DNA of 64,000 nucleotides from Actinoallomurus sp963823735 (GCA_963823735.1 CAWGMO010000003.1:310001-374000); one strand, 5' to 3'; positions 8,537 through 18,262 are shown, numbered from the stretch's first letter. The notes: generated from the sequence alone by a model not told the origin. Program-made: numbers and translations.

Positions 8537-9088
8537 CTAGAAGGAGTCGGCGAAGAGCCGGCCGGACGCCGACACCAGGCCGCGAAGAGCGTCGTCGCTC
8601 CGGTCCGGAAGCGACGAGAGTGGGAACCACCGCAGATCATCCGATTCGGAGCTGATCTGCTCCCGTGCGCCCTCCGGCGCCACGGCCGCGTACTGCACGT
8701 CCAGGTGGTACGACCCGCCGTGGCACCAGACGCGGTGCCGGTCGATGCGTACGGGCCCGGGCAGCAGCCGCAGGCCGGAGATGCCCGACTCTTCCGTCGC
8801 CTCGCGCAGCGCCGCCGAGGACAGCGAACCGTCGTCCGGCTCGCAGTGGCCGCCGAGCTGGAGCCACATCCCCGCCTTCGGGTGCAGCGTCAGCAGCACC
8901 CGCGAGCCCGAGGAGTCCAGTACGGCCACGCTCGCGGTCAGGTGCCCCGCGACGCACGAGCGCCACATCCCGTCCTCGTGCGACGCCAGGTGCGCGAGGA
9001 ACTCCGTCCGCGCCGCGGCCTGCTGCGCGGACGGCGGCTCCCACGCGGACAGCACCTGTACGGCGTCCGCGTGCAAGGGCGGACTCAC
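8537..9088 (-). CDS. Nudix hydrolase
   Basis: A protein of about 183 residues with a Nudix box centred on GGHCEPDD and REATEESGI, the latter matching the REUXEEXGU core. It would hydrolyse a nucleoside diphosphate linked to another moiety; the substrate is not predictable. The GTG start overlaps the stop of the DUF2342 gene by GTGA, so the two are translationally coupled. The coupling is informative because both read as housekeeping genes. Confidence 0.85.
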   Translation of the reverse strand: MSPPLHADAVQVLSAWEPPSAQQAAARTEFLAHLASHEDGMWRSCVAGHLTASVAVLDSSGSRVLLTLHPKAGMWLQLGGHCEPDDGSLSSAALREATEESGISGLRLLPGPVRIDRHRVWCHGGSYHLDVQYAAVAPEGAREQISSESDDLRWFPLSSLPDRSDDALRGLVSASGRLFADSF

Positions 9089-10371
9089 TCCTTGCTGTCC
9101 GGTCCGTCGGAGTCTGGTTCGTCGGTGAAGTGGGACATGTCGATGTCGTCGGACTTGCCCTCGACGAACGCCGCCGGGTCGCCGAGGTCGTCGGCGGTCG
9201 GCATCAGGTCGGGGTGGGCCCAGACGGCGTCGCGCCCGTCGGTGCCGCGCGCCTCGCCGAGCCGAACCCACAGGGACGCGGCCTCGCGCAGGCGGCGCGG
9301 CCGCAGCTCCAGGCCGACGAGCGTCGCGAACGTACGCTCGGCGGGGCCGCCGGTCGCGCGCCGGCGGCGTACGGCCTCGGCCAGCTTGACGGCGGACGGC
9401 AGGCGCTGGCCGGCGGCGGCGTTGACGACCGTGTCGACCCAGCCTTCGACCAGCGCGAGCGCGGTCTCCAGGCGTGCCAGCGCGGCCTTCTGCTGCGGCG
9501 TCTCCTCGGGCGTGAGGGACAGCTCGCCGCCCAGGGCCTGCTGGAGCGCCTCCGGGTCGTTGAGGTCCATGCCCGAGACGGCCTCTTCGATCTTGGACAG
9601 GTCGACGGTGATGCCGCTGGCGTAGTCCTCGACCGCGCGCAGCAGGTGCGAGCGCAGCCACGGCACGTGCTCGAACAGCCGCTGGTGGGCGGCCTCGCGC
9701 AGCGCCAGGTAGACGCGTACCTCGTCCTCGGCGATCTCCAGCCCTTCGCCGAACGCCTTGATGCCCGCGGGCAGCAGCGCGCCGACACCGGCCGGGGCCA
9801 GCGGAAGGCCGACGTCGGTCGAGCCGACGACCTCCAGCGCGAGCGCGCCGAGGGCCTGCCCGGCCTGGCCGCCGACCATGGCTCCGCCCATCTGGCGGAT
9901 CATGCCGACGATGGGGCCGGCCATCGCCTGCATCTCCTCGGGCATGGCCGAGCCCATCGACTCGACCATGCGGGCCGCCATCGGGTCGCAGACCTTCGAC
10001 CACACCGGAAGGGTGTTCTCGATCCACTCGGACCGGCTCCACGCCTGGGGCGTACGGATTCCCGCGGGCAGCGTGGTGGTCTCGTCCAGCCACAGGTCGG
10101 CGAGCCGCAGGGACTCGACGATCGCACGGCGCTGGGCGTCGAGGACGGACGGGTCGCCCTGCTCGGCGATGTGGTGGCGGGCGATGTCCTTGGCGAGATC
10201 CCAGTTCAGCGGGCCGCCGCCGGAGGACTGGTTGGACAACATGTCGGCGAACTGGTGCAACATGGCAGCGAAATCCTGCATGTTGCCGCCGCCGAACGGA
10301 TCCTGTTTACCGGGCTCGTTCTCGTCGCCGGGCTCACCCGGGCGGCCGAACCCGAAGGGGATGTCGCTCAC
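9085..10371 (-). CDS. zinc-dependent metalloprotease-like protein (DUF2342)
   Basis: A 428-residue protein of the actinobacterial DUF2342 group. It starts with a Gly/Pro-rich low-complexity segment (residues 5-35), followed by an all-helical body. The central REAAHQRLFEHVPWL segment is where the family's putative metal site lies, but a standard HExxH is not visible in this copy, so catalytic activity is doubtful. The C-terminal quarter is acidic. It is coupled to the downstream Nudix gene and divergent from the NAD-epimerase gene, with 70 bases between them. Confidence 0.75.
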   Translation of the reverse strand: MSDIPFGFGRPGEPGDENEPGKQDPFGGGNMQDFAAMLHQFADMLSNQSSGGGPLNWDLAKDIARHHIAEQGDPSVLDAQRRAIVESLRLADLWLDETTTLPAGIRTPQAWSRSEWIENTLPVWSKVCDPMAARMVESMGSAMPEEMQAMAGPIVGMIRQMGGAMVGGQAGQALGALALEVVGSTDVGLPLAPAGVGALLPAGIKAFGEGLEIAEDEVRVYLALREAAHQRLFEHVPWLRSHLLRAVEDYASGITVDLSKIEEAVSGMDLNDPEALQQALGGELSLTPEETPQQKAALARLETALALVEGWVDTVVNAAAGQRLPSAVKLAEAVRRRRATGGPAERTFATLVGLELRPRRLREAASLWVRLGEARGTDGRDAVWAHPDLMPTADDLGDPAAFVEGKSDDIDMSHFTDEPDSDGPDSKE

Positions 10372-10441
10372 AGGCTCTACCTCGGGCAGGATGAATAGGT
10401 CACAACCTTCACGTTAGCCGGTCGCAGCCCGGGGGCGTGCG

Positions 10442-11545
10442 ATGGGAGGCTTGCTCGACTTGAGTACACGACAGGTTCGCCCACGGCGTAGTACGGGCCC
10501 GGTCGTCGCCGTCACGGGGGCGGCCGAGGGGATCGGGCGCGCTCTCGTCGCGCGGCTCGCGGGCTCAGACGAGATCAAGAAGGTCGTCGCGCTCGACGAC
10601 CACCGCGGCGATGTGCCCGGAGTCACGTGGCGCGTGGTCGACATCCGTGATCCACAGCTCACCCAGCGCATCTCCGACGTCGACGTGATCGTCCACCTCG
10701 ACATCGACAACTCTCCCGAGACCGACCACCGGGAGCGCCGCGCGTACAACGTACGCGGCGCCCAGACGGTGATCACCGCCGCGGCGGCCGTGCGCGTACG
10801 CCACGTGGTCGTCGTGACGAGCGCGATGGTCTACGGCGCGCAGTCCGACAACCCGGTGCCGCTGCCCGAGGACTCCCCGCTGTCCGCGGAGCCCGACGAC
10901 GGCATCGTCGGCGACTTCCTGGAGATCGAGGAACTCGCCGCGATGGCGCCGGTGGCGCACCCGGGCATGACCGTCACGGTCCTGCGGCCCGCCGCCCTGG
11001 TCGGCGCGGGCATCGACACGGTCGTCACCCGCCACTTCGAGGCGCCGCGGCTCCTCACCGTGAAGGGCTGCGCGCAGCGCTGGCAGTTCTGCCACGTGGA
11101 CGACCTGGTCAGCGCCCTCGAACTCGCCATCGCGGGCGACGTCACCGGCAAGATCGCGGTCGGCTGCGACGGCTGGCTCGAACCCGAGCAGGTCGAGGAG
11201 ATCACCGGCCGCCGCCGCTTCGAGCTGCCCGCGGTGATCACCTTCGGTACGGCGCAGCGTCTCCACCGCATCGGGGTGACCCCGGCGCCGGCGACCGACC
11301 TGCACTTCGTCGTCTACCCGTGGGTCGCCGACTGCGCCGCCCTGCGCGGGGCGGGCTGGAAGCCGGCGCACGACAACACCGGGGCCCTCGGCGTGCTCCT
11401 GGAGGAGGTCGCCGGCCGTCACGCCCTGGTCGGGCGCCGTCTGGCGCGCAAGGAGGCGACCATGGCGACCGCCGCGGGCGCCACCGTCGCGGTCATCGGC
11501 ACCGCCGCGATCGTCCGCCGGGCCCGCCGCAAACGCCGGGGCTGA
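10442..11545 (+). CDS. NAD-dependent epimerase/dehydratase family protein with C-terminal hydrophobic helix
   Basis: An extended SDR of 367 residues. The glycine motif VTGAAEGIG is followed by DIRD and by SAMVYG, which contains the family Tyr; the usual YxxxK Lys is not evident. HVDDLVSALELA is a typical epimerase-family C-terminal element. The last 30 residues form a short hydrophobic helix followed by RRARRKRRG, so membrane attachment is likely. The first 20 residues precede the fold and the start could be a little later. The product may be a regulatory or degraded epimerase. Confidence 0.75.
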   Translation: MGGLLDLSTRQVRPRRSTGPVVAVTGAAEGIGRALVARLAGSDEIKKVVALDDHRGDVPGVTWRVVDIRDPQLTQRISDVDVIVHLDIDNSPETDHRERRAYNVRGAQTVITAAAAVRVRHVVVVTSAMVYGAQSDNPVPLPEDSPLSAEPDDGIVGDFLEIEELAAMAPVAHPGMTVTVLRPAALVGAGIDTVVTRHFEAPRLLTVKGCAQRWQFCHVDDLVSALELAIAGDVTGKIAVGCDGWLEPEQVEEITGRRRFELPAVITFGTAQRLHRIGVTPAPATDLHFVVYPWVADCAALRGAGWKPAHDNTGALGVLLEEVAGRHALVGRRLARKEATMATAAGATVAVIGTAAIVRRARRKRRG

Positions 11546-11570
11546 TTTCGGCCCGCGCAGCCGCGACATC

Positions 11571-11613
11571 GGATGCCCGCCGCGCATCGCAAGTGCGGTG
11601 CGCGCGGGCATCC
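11571..11613 (+). terminator. hairpin between the epimerase and moaE genes
   Basis: GGATGCCCGC at 11571 pairs with GCGGGCATCC ending at 11613, with a further imperfect GC-rich inner stem and a short loop. There is no T run, so it may be a GC-type terminator or a structured leader. Confidence 0.5.
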
Positions 11614-11678
11614 TGGGCTCGCGGAAGCGATGAGAGCCGAGGTGAGACGCCGTACGCGCTGCGGGTAGCGTTCCTCGG

Positions 11679-12101
11679 GTGAACGTGATCCGGCTGGCCG
11701 AAGTCCGCGACGTCCCGCTGTCCGTGGACGAGGTGCTCGGCGCCGTCGAAGATCCCGGCGCGGGCGGTACGGCGATCTTCGTCGGCACCGTACGCGACGA
11801 GGACCACGGCCGTACGGTGACCCGCCTGTCCTACTCCGCGCATCCGAAGGCCGCCGACGAGATGCGCACGGTCATGGCGAAGGTCGCCGCCGACCACGGG
11901 GTGCACGCGATCGCCGCCGCGCACCGGGTGGGCGACCTGGAGATCGGTGATCTCGCGGTCGTGGTGGCCGCCGCCTGCGCGCACCGCGCCGAGGCGTTCG
12001 AGGCGTGCCGTGCGCTGATCGACGACCTGAAGACCAGCGTGCCGATCTGGAAACACCAGGTCTTCGCCGACGGCCAGGAGGAATGGGTCGGCTCAGAGTG
12101 A
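11679..12101 (+). CDS. moaE: molybdopterin synthase catalytic subunit MoaE
   Basis: A 140-residue protein with the MoaE hallmarks: AIFVGTVRDEDHG near residue 32, HRVGDLEIGD, and LKTSVPIWKHQ near the C-terminus, which carries the conserved active-site lysines. It transfers sulfur from thiocarboxylated MoaD to precursor Z to make molybdopterin. The GTG start at 11679 has TAGCGT at 11666-11671 seven bases upstream and no Shine-Dalgarno, consistent with a leaderless message. No moaD or other moa gene is in the window. Confidence 0.9.
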   Translation: MNVIRLAEVRDVPLSVDEVLGAVEDPGAGGTAIFVGTVRDEDHGRTVTRLSYSAHPKAADEMRTVMAKVAADHGVHAIAAAHRVGDLEIGDLAVVVAAACAHRAEAFEACRALIDDLKTSVPIWKHQVFADGQEEWVGSE

Positions 12102-12161
12102 TTTAACGTCACCCGTACCGGTTACGTAGAAGGTGTCCCGGTTCGGTGTGAGGTGGCACGC

Positions 12162-12353
12162 ATGGCGGTTCTGGCGTGGTGGGTCGTACCTGTGGCTGTC
12201 GCCCTGTTGTGCGGGGCGATCGCGACTCTGTGGGGCAGACGTCCCCGTATCCGTGGCTCGTTCGAAGAAGTCGAATACTTCAAGAAATTCCTCGGCGCGC
12301 TCGAGCCGGAAGAGGCCGTAAGGGCCCGGCGAGACGGTCGATCGACCGCGTAG
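12162..12353 (+). CDS. small single-pass membrane protein
   Basis: A 63-residue protein: an N-terminal membrane helix (AVLAWWVVPVAVALLCGAIA), a basic stretch WGRRPRIRG, and a charged cytosolic tail with FEEVEYFKKFLGALEPEEA. ATG at 12162 is preferred over GTG at 12153 because GAGGTG stands about seven bases before it. I do not recognise the family. Its TAG stop lies inside the probable -10 box of the next gene. Confidence 0.6.
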   Translation: MAVLAWWVVPVAVALLCGAIATLWGRRPRIRGSFEEVEYFKKFLGALEPEEAVRARRDGRSTA

Positions 12354-12363
12354 GCTGCCGGGC

Positions 12364-13428
12364 ATGTCCCGTCGTGCTGCCACTCTTATCGTCACCGGCT
12401 TGCTCATTCTCGTCCTGGGCGCGGCCGGGGCCGTCATGCCCGTGCCGTACGTCGCGCTGCGGCCCGGCCCCACGACCGACACTCTCGGGCAGCTCGGCAA
12501 GACCTCGCTGATCCAGATCACCGGCGCGAAGACCTACCCCACCGAAGGCCACCTCAACTTCGTGACCGTCGCGTACCAGGGTGGGCCGGGCAACCGCATC
12601 GACCTGCTGACCGCCCTGCGCGGCTGGGTCGACCCGAACGTCGCGGTCGTCCCCGAGGAAACGATCTTCCCGAAGAACGAGCCGACCAAGCAGGTCGAGC
12701 AGCAGAACACCCAGGAGATGACGGACTCCCAGGAGGCCGCCACCCAGGCCGCCCTGCACGAGCTGCACGTCAAGACGACGACGCTCGTGATCGTCGACTC
12801 CGTGCAGAAGGGCATGCCCGCCGACGGGCAGCTCAAAGCCGGCGATGAGATCGACGACGTCGACGGCAAGCCGCTCACCGGTGTTCCCCAGGTCAGCGCG
12901 GCGATCAGCGGCCACAAGCCCGGCGACAAGGTGAAGTTCACCGTCAAACGCGGCGGCAAGAGCTCCGAGGTCACCGTGCACACGATCGCCTCGCCGGACA
13001 AGACCAGCGACAAGGCGGGCAAGCCCGTCGTCGGCGTGATCCTCCGGGAGAAGTACCAGTCGCCCGTCAGCGTCAAGATCAGCGTCGGCGACGTCGGCGG
13101 CCCGAGCGCCGGCCTGATGTTCTCCCTCGGCATCTACGACAAACTCACCCCGCAGAACATCACGGGTGGCCGCTTCATCGCCGGCACCGGCACGATCAGC
13201 CCGGAGGGCGAGGTCGGCCCGATCGGCGGCATCCAGCAGAAGATGGTCGCCGCCAAGGACGCCGGGGCCACCGCCTTCCTCACCCCCACGAAGAACTGCG
13301 CCGACGCCGTCGCCACGGCGCCCAAGGGGCTGCGGCTGATCCGGGTCGACAACATGCACGGCGCCCTGCAGGCGCTGTCGGACCTGGTGTCCGGGCACGG
13401 CCCGATCCCGGCCTGCCCGTCTAAGTGA
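12364..13428 (+). CDS. PDZ domain Lon-type (S16) membrane protease, YlbL-like
   Basis: A 354-residue protein with one N-terminal membrane helix (residues 8-28), a PDZ domain around 125-210, and a Lon-type proteolytic domain. The catalytic dyad is Ser248 in GGPSAGLMFSL and Lys293 in GGIQQKMVAA, 45 residues apart as in YlbL. There is no ATPase domain, so it is an ATP-independent surface-facing protease. TAGGCT at 12351-12356 lies seven bases before the ATG, suggesting a leaderless message. The end overlaps the convergent PPA1309 gene by eight bases. Confidence 0.88.
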   Translation: MSRRAATLIVTGLLILVLGAAGAVMPVPYVALRPGPTTDTLGQLGKTSLIQITGAKTYPTEGHLNFVTVAYQGGPGNRIDLLTALRGWVDPNVAVVPEETIFPKNEPTKQVEQQNTQEMTDSQEAATQAALHELHVKTTTLVIVDSVQKGMPADGQLKAGDEIDDVDGKPLTGVPQVSAAISGHKPGDKVKFTVKRGGKSSEVTVHTIASPDKTSDKAGKPVVGVILREKYQSPVSVKISVGDVGGPSAGLMFSLGIYDKLTPQNITGGRFIAGTGTISPEGEVGPIGGIQQKMVAAKDAGATAFLTPTKNCADAVATAPKGLRLIRVDNMHGALQALSDLVSGHGPIPACPSK

Positions 13429-13909
13429 GCGTCGACGCCAGCGCGTCGGCGAGCCCGGGAAGCAGATCGGCCCCGGCCAGCACCTGATCGTCGCTGTCGT
13501 GCCCGCGCATGCGCATCGCCGAGTGGCGTGAGCCGTCGCGCAGGACGCCCACCACGAGGCGTACGTCCTCGCGCCCGGGGTGCTCGGCCGGATCCCCGTC
13601 CGGCTCGTCGTCCTCGCCGACGTCGGGCAGCAGGATGCGCTCCACGACGAGCGCGCAGCCGCCGACCTGTTCCGGCCACTCGATTCCGCCCAGGACGTCC
13701 TCGATCGGCTTGTCGGCCGGAAGGTCGGGCTGTTCGAGGGCCGCGATCCGGCCCGGCTCGTTGGGCACACCGAGCTGGCCGGCGAGCTCCGGCTCCTGTT
13801 CGTGCAGCTCAGGGGCTTCGACCAGGGCGTACAGTCGGGGAGCGGCGTCCCATCCGGCGCCCGCGGCGTGGCGTTCGAGGTCGAGGACGAGCTGTTCGAG
13901 TCGGGTCAT
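13421..13909 (-). CDS. PPA1309 family protein
   Basis: A 162-residue acidic protein of the actinobacterial PPA1309 family: an N-terminal LVLDLERHA helix, then WDAAPRLYALV, IEWPEQVGGCALVVE and HSAMRMRGHDSDD. The family's function is unknown. In other actinobacteria it also sits beside the Lon-type PDZ protease and UPF0182 genes, as it does here, which suggests a shared but undefined role. No membrane segment or signal peptide. Confidence 0.8.
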   Translation of the reverse strand: MTRLEQLVLDLERHAAGAGWDAAPRLYALVEAPELHEQEPELAGQLGVPNEPGRIAALEQPDLPADKPIEDVLGGIEWPEQVGGCALVVERILLPDVGEDDEPDGDPAEHPGREDVRLVVGVLRDGSRHSAMRMRGHDSDDQVLAGADLLPGLADALASTLT

Positions 13910-14027
13910 CCGGCTATTTTTTCACCGACTTCCCGGGCGATTTGCTCCAACGTGGCCGGTCGTGTGCGGGAACCCAGCGGCGCCTCGGTAAGTTGCCCTC
14001 ACATACACCCGGCCAAGGGGGACCCTC

Positions 14028-16943
14028 GTGACCTTCCGGAGCCCAGGCTTCAGCGGCCGAATGCGCACCGGCCGATCGCGGCTGCTGATACCCGTGATCG
14101 TGATTCTGGTGATCCTGGTCGCCGTCTTCCTGGCCTTCACGGCGGTCTGGACGAACGTCCTCTGGTATCGCTCGCTCGGCTTCTCGACCGTCTACACGAA
14201 GCAGCTGACCACCAGGCTCATCCTGTTCTTCAGCGCCGGCCTCATCATGATCGCGCTGCTCGGCGTGAACATCGTGACGGCGTACCGGCTGCGGCCCGCG
14301 TACCGGCCTGCCTCGGTGGAGCAGCAGGGCCTGGAGCGCTACCGCGCCGTGATCGACCCGCACCGCCGGCTGATCGTCATCGGGCTCCTCACGATCGTGG
14401 GGCTGCTGACGGCGTCGTCGGCGTCCGGACAGTGGAAGATCTGGCTGGCGTTCCTCAACCGCCAGCCGTTCGGCGTCAAGGACCCCCAGTTCCACAAGGA
14501 CATCTCGTTCTTCGTCTTCACCTACCCGCTGCTGCGGCTGGTGCTGGGCTTCCTGTTCACCACGGTGATCCTGTCCTTCCTCGCCGCGCTGGTCGTGCAC
14601 TACCTGTACGGCGGGCTCCGCGTGCAGGGCCCGGGGGAGAAGGTCAGCCCGGCGAGCCGCGCGCACCTGTCGGTGGTGTTCGGGGTCTTCGTGCTGCTCA
14701 AGGCGGTCGCGTACTGGTTCGACCGCTGGGGTCTCGCGCACTCCGAACGCGGCGTCGTGACCGGGCCGTCCTACACCGACGTCAACGCCGTGCTGCCGGC
14801 CAAGACGATCCTGGCCGTGATCGCGCTGATCTGCGCCCTGATGTTCTTCGCCGCCCTGCTGCGCCGCGGCGCGATGCTGCCCGGCATGGCGTTCGGCCTG
14901 CTCGTCCTCTCGGCCATCCTGATCGGCGGCGTCTACCCGCTGCTGATCCAGACCTTCCAGGTCAAGCCGAACGAGGTCGACAAGGAGTCCAAGTACATCG
15001 CCCGCAACATCGCCGCCACCCGCGCGGCGTACGACGTCGGCGGCACCAAGATCACCGACTACGTGCCGAACACCAAGCTCTCGCCGGAGCAGGCGAAGCA
15101 GGAGACCTCGACCCTGCCGAACGTACGCCTGCTCGACCCGGCCGTCGTCTCCCCGACGTACCAGCAGCTCCAGCAGATCAAGGGCTTCTACAAGTTCCCG
15201 AACCCCCTCGACATCGACCGCTACCCGGACCCCACCAACGGGGGCGCGCTGAAGGACACGGTCGTCGCCGTACGCGAGATCGACGCCTCGGCCACGGGCC
15301 AGACGAAGTGGATCAACAAGCACCTCGTCTACACGCACGGGTACGGCTTCGTCGCGGCCCCCGGTAACCAGGTCGACGCGCAGGGCGCACCGGTGTTCAC
15401 CGAGAAGAACATCCCGCCGACCGGCTCGCTGAGCATCAGCAAGCCGCAGGTGTACTTCGGCGAGCGCTCGCCCGCGTACTCCATCGTGGGCGGCGCCCGT
15501 GCGCGCGAGCTCGACTACCCCGACGACAAGAGCCCCACGGGCCAGCACAACAACTCCTACGCGGGCAAGGGCGGCGTCCCGGTCGGCTCGCTCTTCAACC
15601 GCACGCTGTACGCGCTGAAGTTCAAGGAGAAGAACCTCCTCCTGTCGGGAGCGATCAACTCCAAGTCGCGCATCCTGTACGACCGGACGCCGCGTGAGCG
15701 CGTACAGAAGGCCGCGCCGTGGCTGAAGGTCGACGGCAACCCGTACCCGGCGGTCGTCGACGGCCGGATCCAGTGGATCGTCGACGGCTACACGACCGCG
15801 AAGGAGTACCCGTACTCCGAACGCACCAGCCTCGCCGACGCCACGAGAGACACCAACACCGAGAGCCGGGTGTCCGTCACCGCCCAGACCGGCGACCGCA
15901 TCAACTACATCCGCAACTCGGTGAAGGCCACCGTCGACGCGTACGACGGCACCGTGCACCTGTACGCCTGGGACCCGACCGACCCGGTGCTCAAGACGTG
16001 GATGAAGGCGTTCCCCGGCACGGTCCAGCCGCGCTCGGCGATCCCGCCGACGCTGCTCGCGCACCTGCGCTACCCCGAGGACCTGTTCAAGATCCAGCGC
16101 CGCATGCTGGCGAGCTACCACGTACAGGACTCACGGGCCTTCTACAGCGGGCAGGACTTCTGGCAGATCCCCACCGACCCCACCGGTGAGGGCACGATGG
16201 AGCCCCCGTACTACCTGAGCGTCAAGATGCCCGACCAGGCCAACCCGGGCTTCTCCCTGACCTCGACCTTCGTCCCGCGAGGCAAGGTCACCAACCTCAC
16301 GGCCTTCATGGCCGTCGACAGCGTGCCGACGAGCCCGACGTACGGCCAGATCCGCATCCTCCAGGTGCCGAGAAACCAGGTGACCCCCGGGCCCGAACAG
16401 GTCCAGAACACCTTCGAGAACAACCCGACCGTGTCCCAGCAGCTCACCCTGTTGCGCGGCCCGGGGTCTCGTACGGTGAGCGGCAACCTCCTCACGCTCC
16501 CGTTCGGCGGCGGCTTCCTGTACGTCGAACCCGTGTACCTCCAGGCGAACGCCGGCAACGGCGCCTACCCGCTGCTGAAACGCGTCCTGGTCTCGTACGG
16601 CAACGACATCGGCTTCGGAGCGACCCTCGACGACGCCCTGAGCCAGGTCCTCAAGGGCGGAGGCATCTCCACGCCGTCCGGCTCGCCGTTGCAGTCCAAC
16701 GAGGACATCCGTGCGGCCATCGACGCCGCCAACAAGGCGTACAACGACGGCCAGACCGCCTTGGCGAAGAAGGACTGGACCGGTTACGGCGAGGCCCAGA
16801 ACCAGCTGAAGGCGGCCTTGGACCAGTTGGCCAAACTCCAGTCCCAAGCCGCCAAGACCCCGCCGACCAGCCCAAAGGCAAGCCCGAAGCCGTCATCGTC
16901 GTCATCCGCGCCCCCGAACCCGAGCCCCACGCCGAGTGGCTAG
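14028..16943 (+). CDS. UPF0182 family membrane protein
   Basis: A 971-residue protein with about seven N-terminal membrane helices (residues 20-330), then a large extracytoplasmic domain. The C-terminal tail of about 40 residues is Ser/Pro/Lys-rich. The order and length are typical of UPF0182, found across actinobacteria and cyanobacteria with no established function. The GTG start follows AGGGGGA. The segment ELDYPDDK and the repeated Tyr/Pro-rich loops are family features. Next downstream is the initiator tRNA. Confidence 0.9.
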   Translation: MTFRSPGFSGRMRTGRSRLLIPVIVILVILVAVFLAFTAVWTNVLWYRSLGFSTVYTKQLTTRLILFFSAGLIMIALLGVNIVTAYRLRPAYRPASVEQQGLERYRAVIDPHRRLIVIGLLTIVGLLTASSASGQWKIWLAFLNRQPFGVKDPQFHKDISFFVFTYPLLRLVLGFLFTTVILSFLAALVVHYLYGGLRVQGPGEKVSPASRAHLSVVFGVFVLLKAVAYWFDRWGLAHSERGVVTGPSYTDVNAVLPAKTILAVIALICALMFFAALLRRGAMLPGMAFGLLVLSAILIGGVYPLLIQTFQVKPNEVDKESKYIARNIAATRAAYDVGGTKITDYVPNTKLSPEQAKQETSTLPNVRLLDPAVVSPTYQQLQQIKGFYKFPNPLDIDRYPDPTNGGALKDTVVAVREIDASATGQTKWINKHLVYTHGYGFVAAPGNQVDAQGAPVFTEKNIPPTGSLSISKPQVYFGERSPAYSIVGGARARELDYPDDKSPTGQHNNSYAGKGGVPVGSLFNRTLYALKFKEKNLLLSGAINSKSRILYDRTPRERVQKAAPWLKVDGNPYPAVVDGRIQWIVDGYTTAKEYPYSERTSLADATRDTNTESRVSVTAQTGDRINYIRNSVKATVDAYDGTVHLYAWDPTDPVLKTWMKAFPGTVQPRSAIPPTLLAHLRYPEDLFKIQRRMLASYHVQDSRAFYSGQDFWQIPTDPTGEGTMEPPYYLSVKMPDQANPGFSLTSTFVPRGKVTNLTAFMAVDSVPTSPTYGQIRILQVPRNQVTPGPEQVQNTFENNPTVSQQLTLLRGPGSRTVSGNLLTLPFGGGFLYVEPVYLQANAGNGAYPLLKRVLVSYGNDIGFGATLDDALSQVLKGGGISTPSGSPLQSNEDIRAAIDAANKAYNDGQTALAKKDWTGYGEAQNQLKAALDQLAKLQSQAAKTPPTSPKASPKPSSSSSAPPNPSPTPSG

Positions 16944-16954
16944 GGGGGATCGAT

Positions 16955-16984
16955 TTGCGTAGGGGGAGCGGATCCCCATAGAGT
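16955..16984 (+). promoter_or_regulatory. promoter of the initiator tRNA gene
   Basis: TTGCGT at 16955-16960 and TAGAGT at 16979-16984 are separated by 18 bases. The mature tRNA starts 15 bases after the -10 box. Confidence 0.5.
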
Positions 16985-16999
16985 TAGGGCACACCGCAA

Positions 17000-17076
17000 C
17001 GCGGGGTGGAGCAGTTCGGTAGCTCGCTGGGCTCATAACCCAGAGGTCGTAGGTTCAAATCCTACCCCCGCTACCA
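17000..17076 (+). tRNA. initiator tRNA-fMet (anticodon CAT), CCA encoded
   Basis: A 77-base cloverleaf. The acceptor arms are CGCGGGG and CCCCGCT, with the 1:72 mismatch that marks initiators. The anticodon stem ends in the three G-C pairs CTGGG/CCCAG, the anticodon CAT is at 17034-17036, and the T arm is GTAGG-TTCAAAT-CCTAC. Bases 17074-17076 are the encoded CCA. The mismatch and the GGG/CCC anticodon stem separate it from elongator tRNA-Met. Confidence 0.97.
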
Positions 17077-17080
17077 GGGC

Positions 17081-17113
17081 AGAGGCCCGGAGGAGATTCT
17101 CCTCCGGGCCTCT
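17081..17113 (+). terminator. rho-independent terminator after tRNA-fMet
   Basis: A perfect 15-bp stem (17081-17095 with 17099-17113) closes on the three-base loop ATT and is followed by CGCTTGTTT. It begins four bases after the encoded CCA. Confidence 0.9.
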
Positions 17114-17134
17114 CGCTTGTTTACGGTGGATGCC

Positions 17135-17533
17135 ATGCACATCAGGCTGTGGTGGACCATCCCATGCTCCAACGTGGCCTGGTCCTGGCAGCCGCCGTTA
17201 CTGGTCGACGCCGAACTGACGGTTGAAGACGGCCACGAACACCTGATCCCGGGAAACCCGATCGCAGGCGCCCCGGCCACGTACACGCGCCAGTCCTTGG
17301 CCGACCTGACCGCCCTGTTCGCCCAGGAGGCGAACCTGCTGCCACAGGGAATGACCATCACCTGGCTGACCCCCGACACCGCCGTCCGCTGGAACCGACC
17401 CTCCAACAGCTGGACCCGCCACCAGGTGACGGACGAGCAGACGATCCGCCTGTCGCCCGTGACCTTGAACGTCCGGGACACACCGTCGATACGCGAGTCG
17501 TACGACCTGGCCGCACGCCTACTGAACGAGTAG
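17135..17533 (+). CDS. hypothetical protein
   Basis: A soluble protein of about 132 residues with no recognised family. It starts MHIRLWWTIPCSN and continues with a region rich in Trp, Thr and Pro (TWLTPDTAVRWNRP). ATG at 17135 is chosen because TACGGT at 17122-17127 lies seven bases upstream, as in other leaderless genes here. An in-frame GTG at 17126 is possible. The promoter would sit in the tail of the tRNA terminator. High GC at third positions supports coding. Confidence 0.55.
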   Translation: MHIRLWWTIPCSNVAWSWQPPLLVDAELTVEDGHEHLIPGNPIAGAPATYTRQSLADLTALFAQEANLLPQGMTITWLTPDTAVRWNRPSNSWTRHQVTDEQTIRLSPVTLNVRDTPSIRESYDLAARLLNE

Positions 17534-18262
17534 AACCCGCCGGCACCCGGCCTTCCGCGGCGGCGCGAGGGGCCCTCAAGCCGCGACTCTGGTGAGCGAG
17601 GCCCCGCCGATGCTTCGACGAACACGCGCCCCGCAGCCGCTGTCCTTCAGGGCGAGCGACACACCACGGTCCAAGTAGCCATCCCAAGGCGGGAGACGAG
17701 CTCTCTCCGCCCGCGCAGCGGCCTCACCCGTACAAGCCGGCCACTCCGGCCCACCGACCGCTCATGATCGTTCTCAGAGCCTCGGCGCCAGCACCGCTAC
17801 AGCCGCCACCACCGCCACCGCGGCCGCCGGCTGCCTGCCGCACCACATGCACCGCACGCACCACTGACCGTCAGGCCGGGAGCCCCATAGCCGGCGGCAC
17901 CGATGGGGCATCAACGGGAGCACCTGGCCGCCGTCGCCCGAGTGATCCGTGGGTGAGGGCTCGGTGATGGGGCGGCGAGTGACGGGCGGGACCAGCCGCT
18001 CTCTGCTGCGAAACCCGATCGGTCAGTCGGTCGTACGCCCCCCGCTGACCCGTGCCCCGTACTCACCCGCGGCTCGACTCGCCGTCCCGTTCCCTGTCAT
18101 TCCCATCGGGTGTGCGCCGAGACTCGTCCGCTCGCGCCCAATGGGGGTAAATGAGACACCCGCGTCGTACGACCCGGGGCACCTGAGAGGGCGGACATTC
18201 GGCCTTTCGTTCGCTCCTGGAGTGGTGCTCAGAAGGCCCGAAACCTCGGCGGCGGCGCTGAT
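17534..18262. other. intergenic region without a supported gene
   Basis: Short open frames exist on both strands, but none has a ribosome site, family resemblance or convincing codon bias. A CCACCACCGCCACCG low-complexity run lies near 17803-17820. The rRNA promoters begin just after this stretch. Confidence 0.5.
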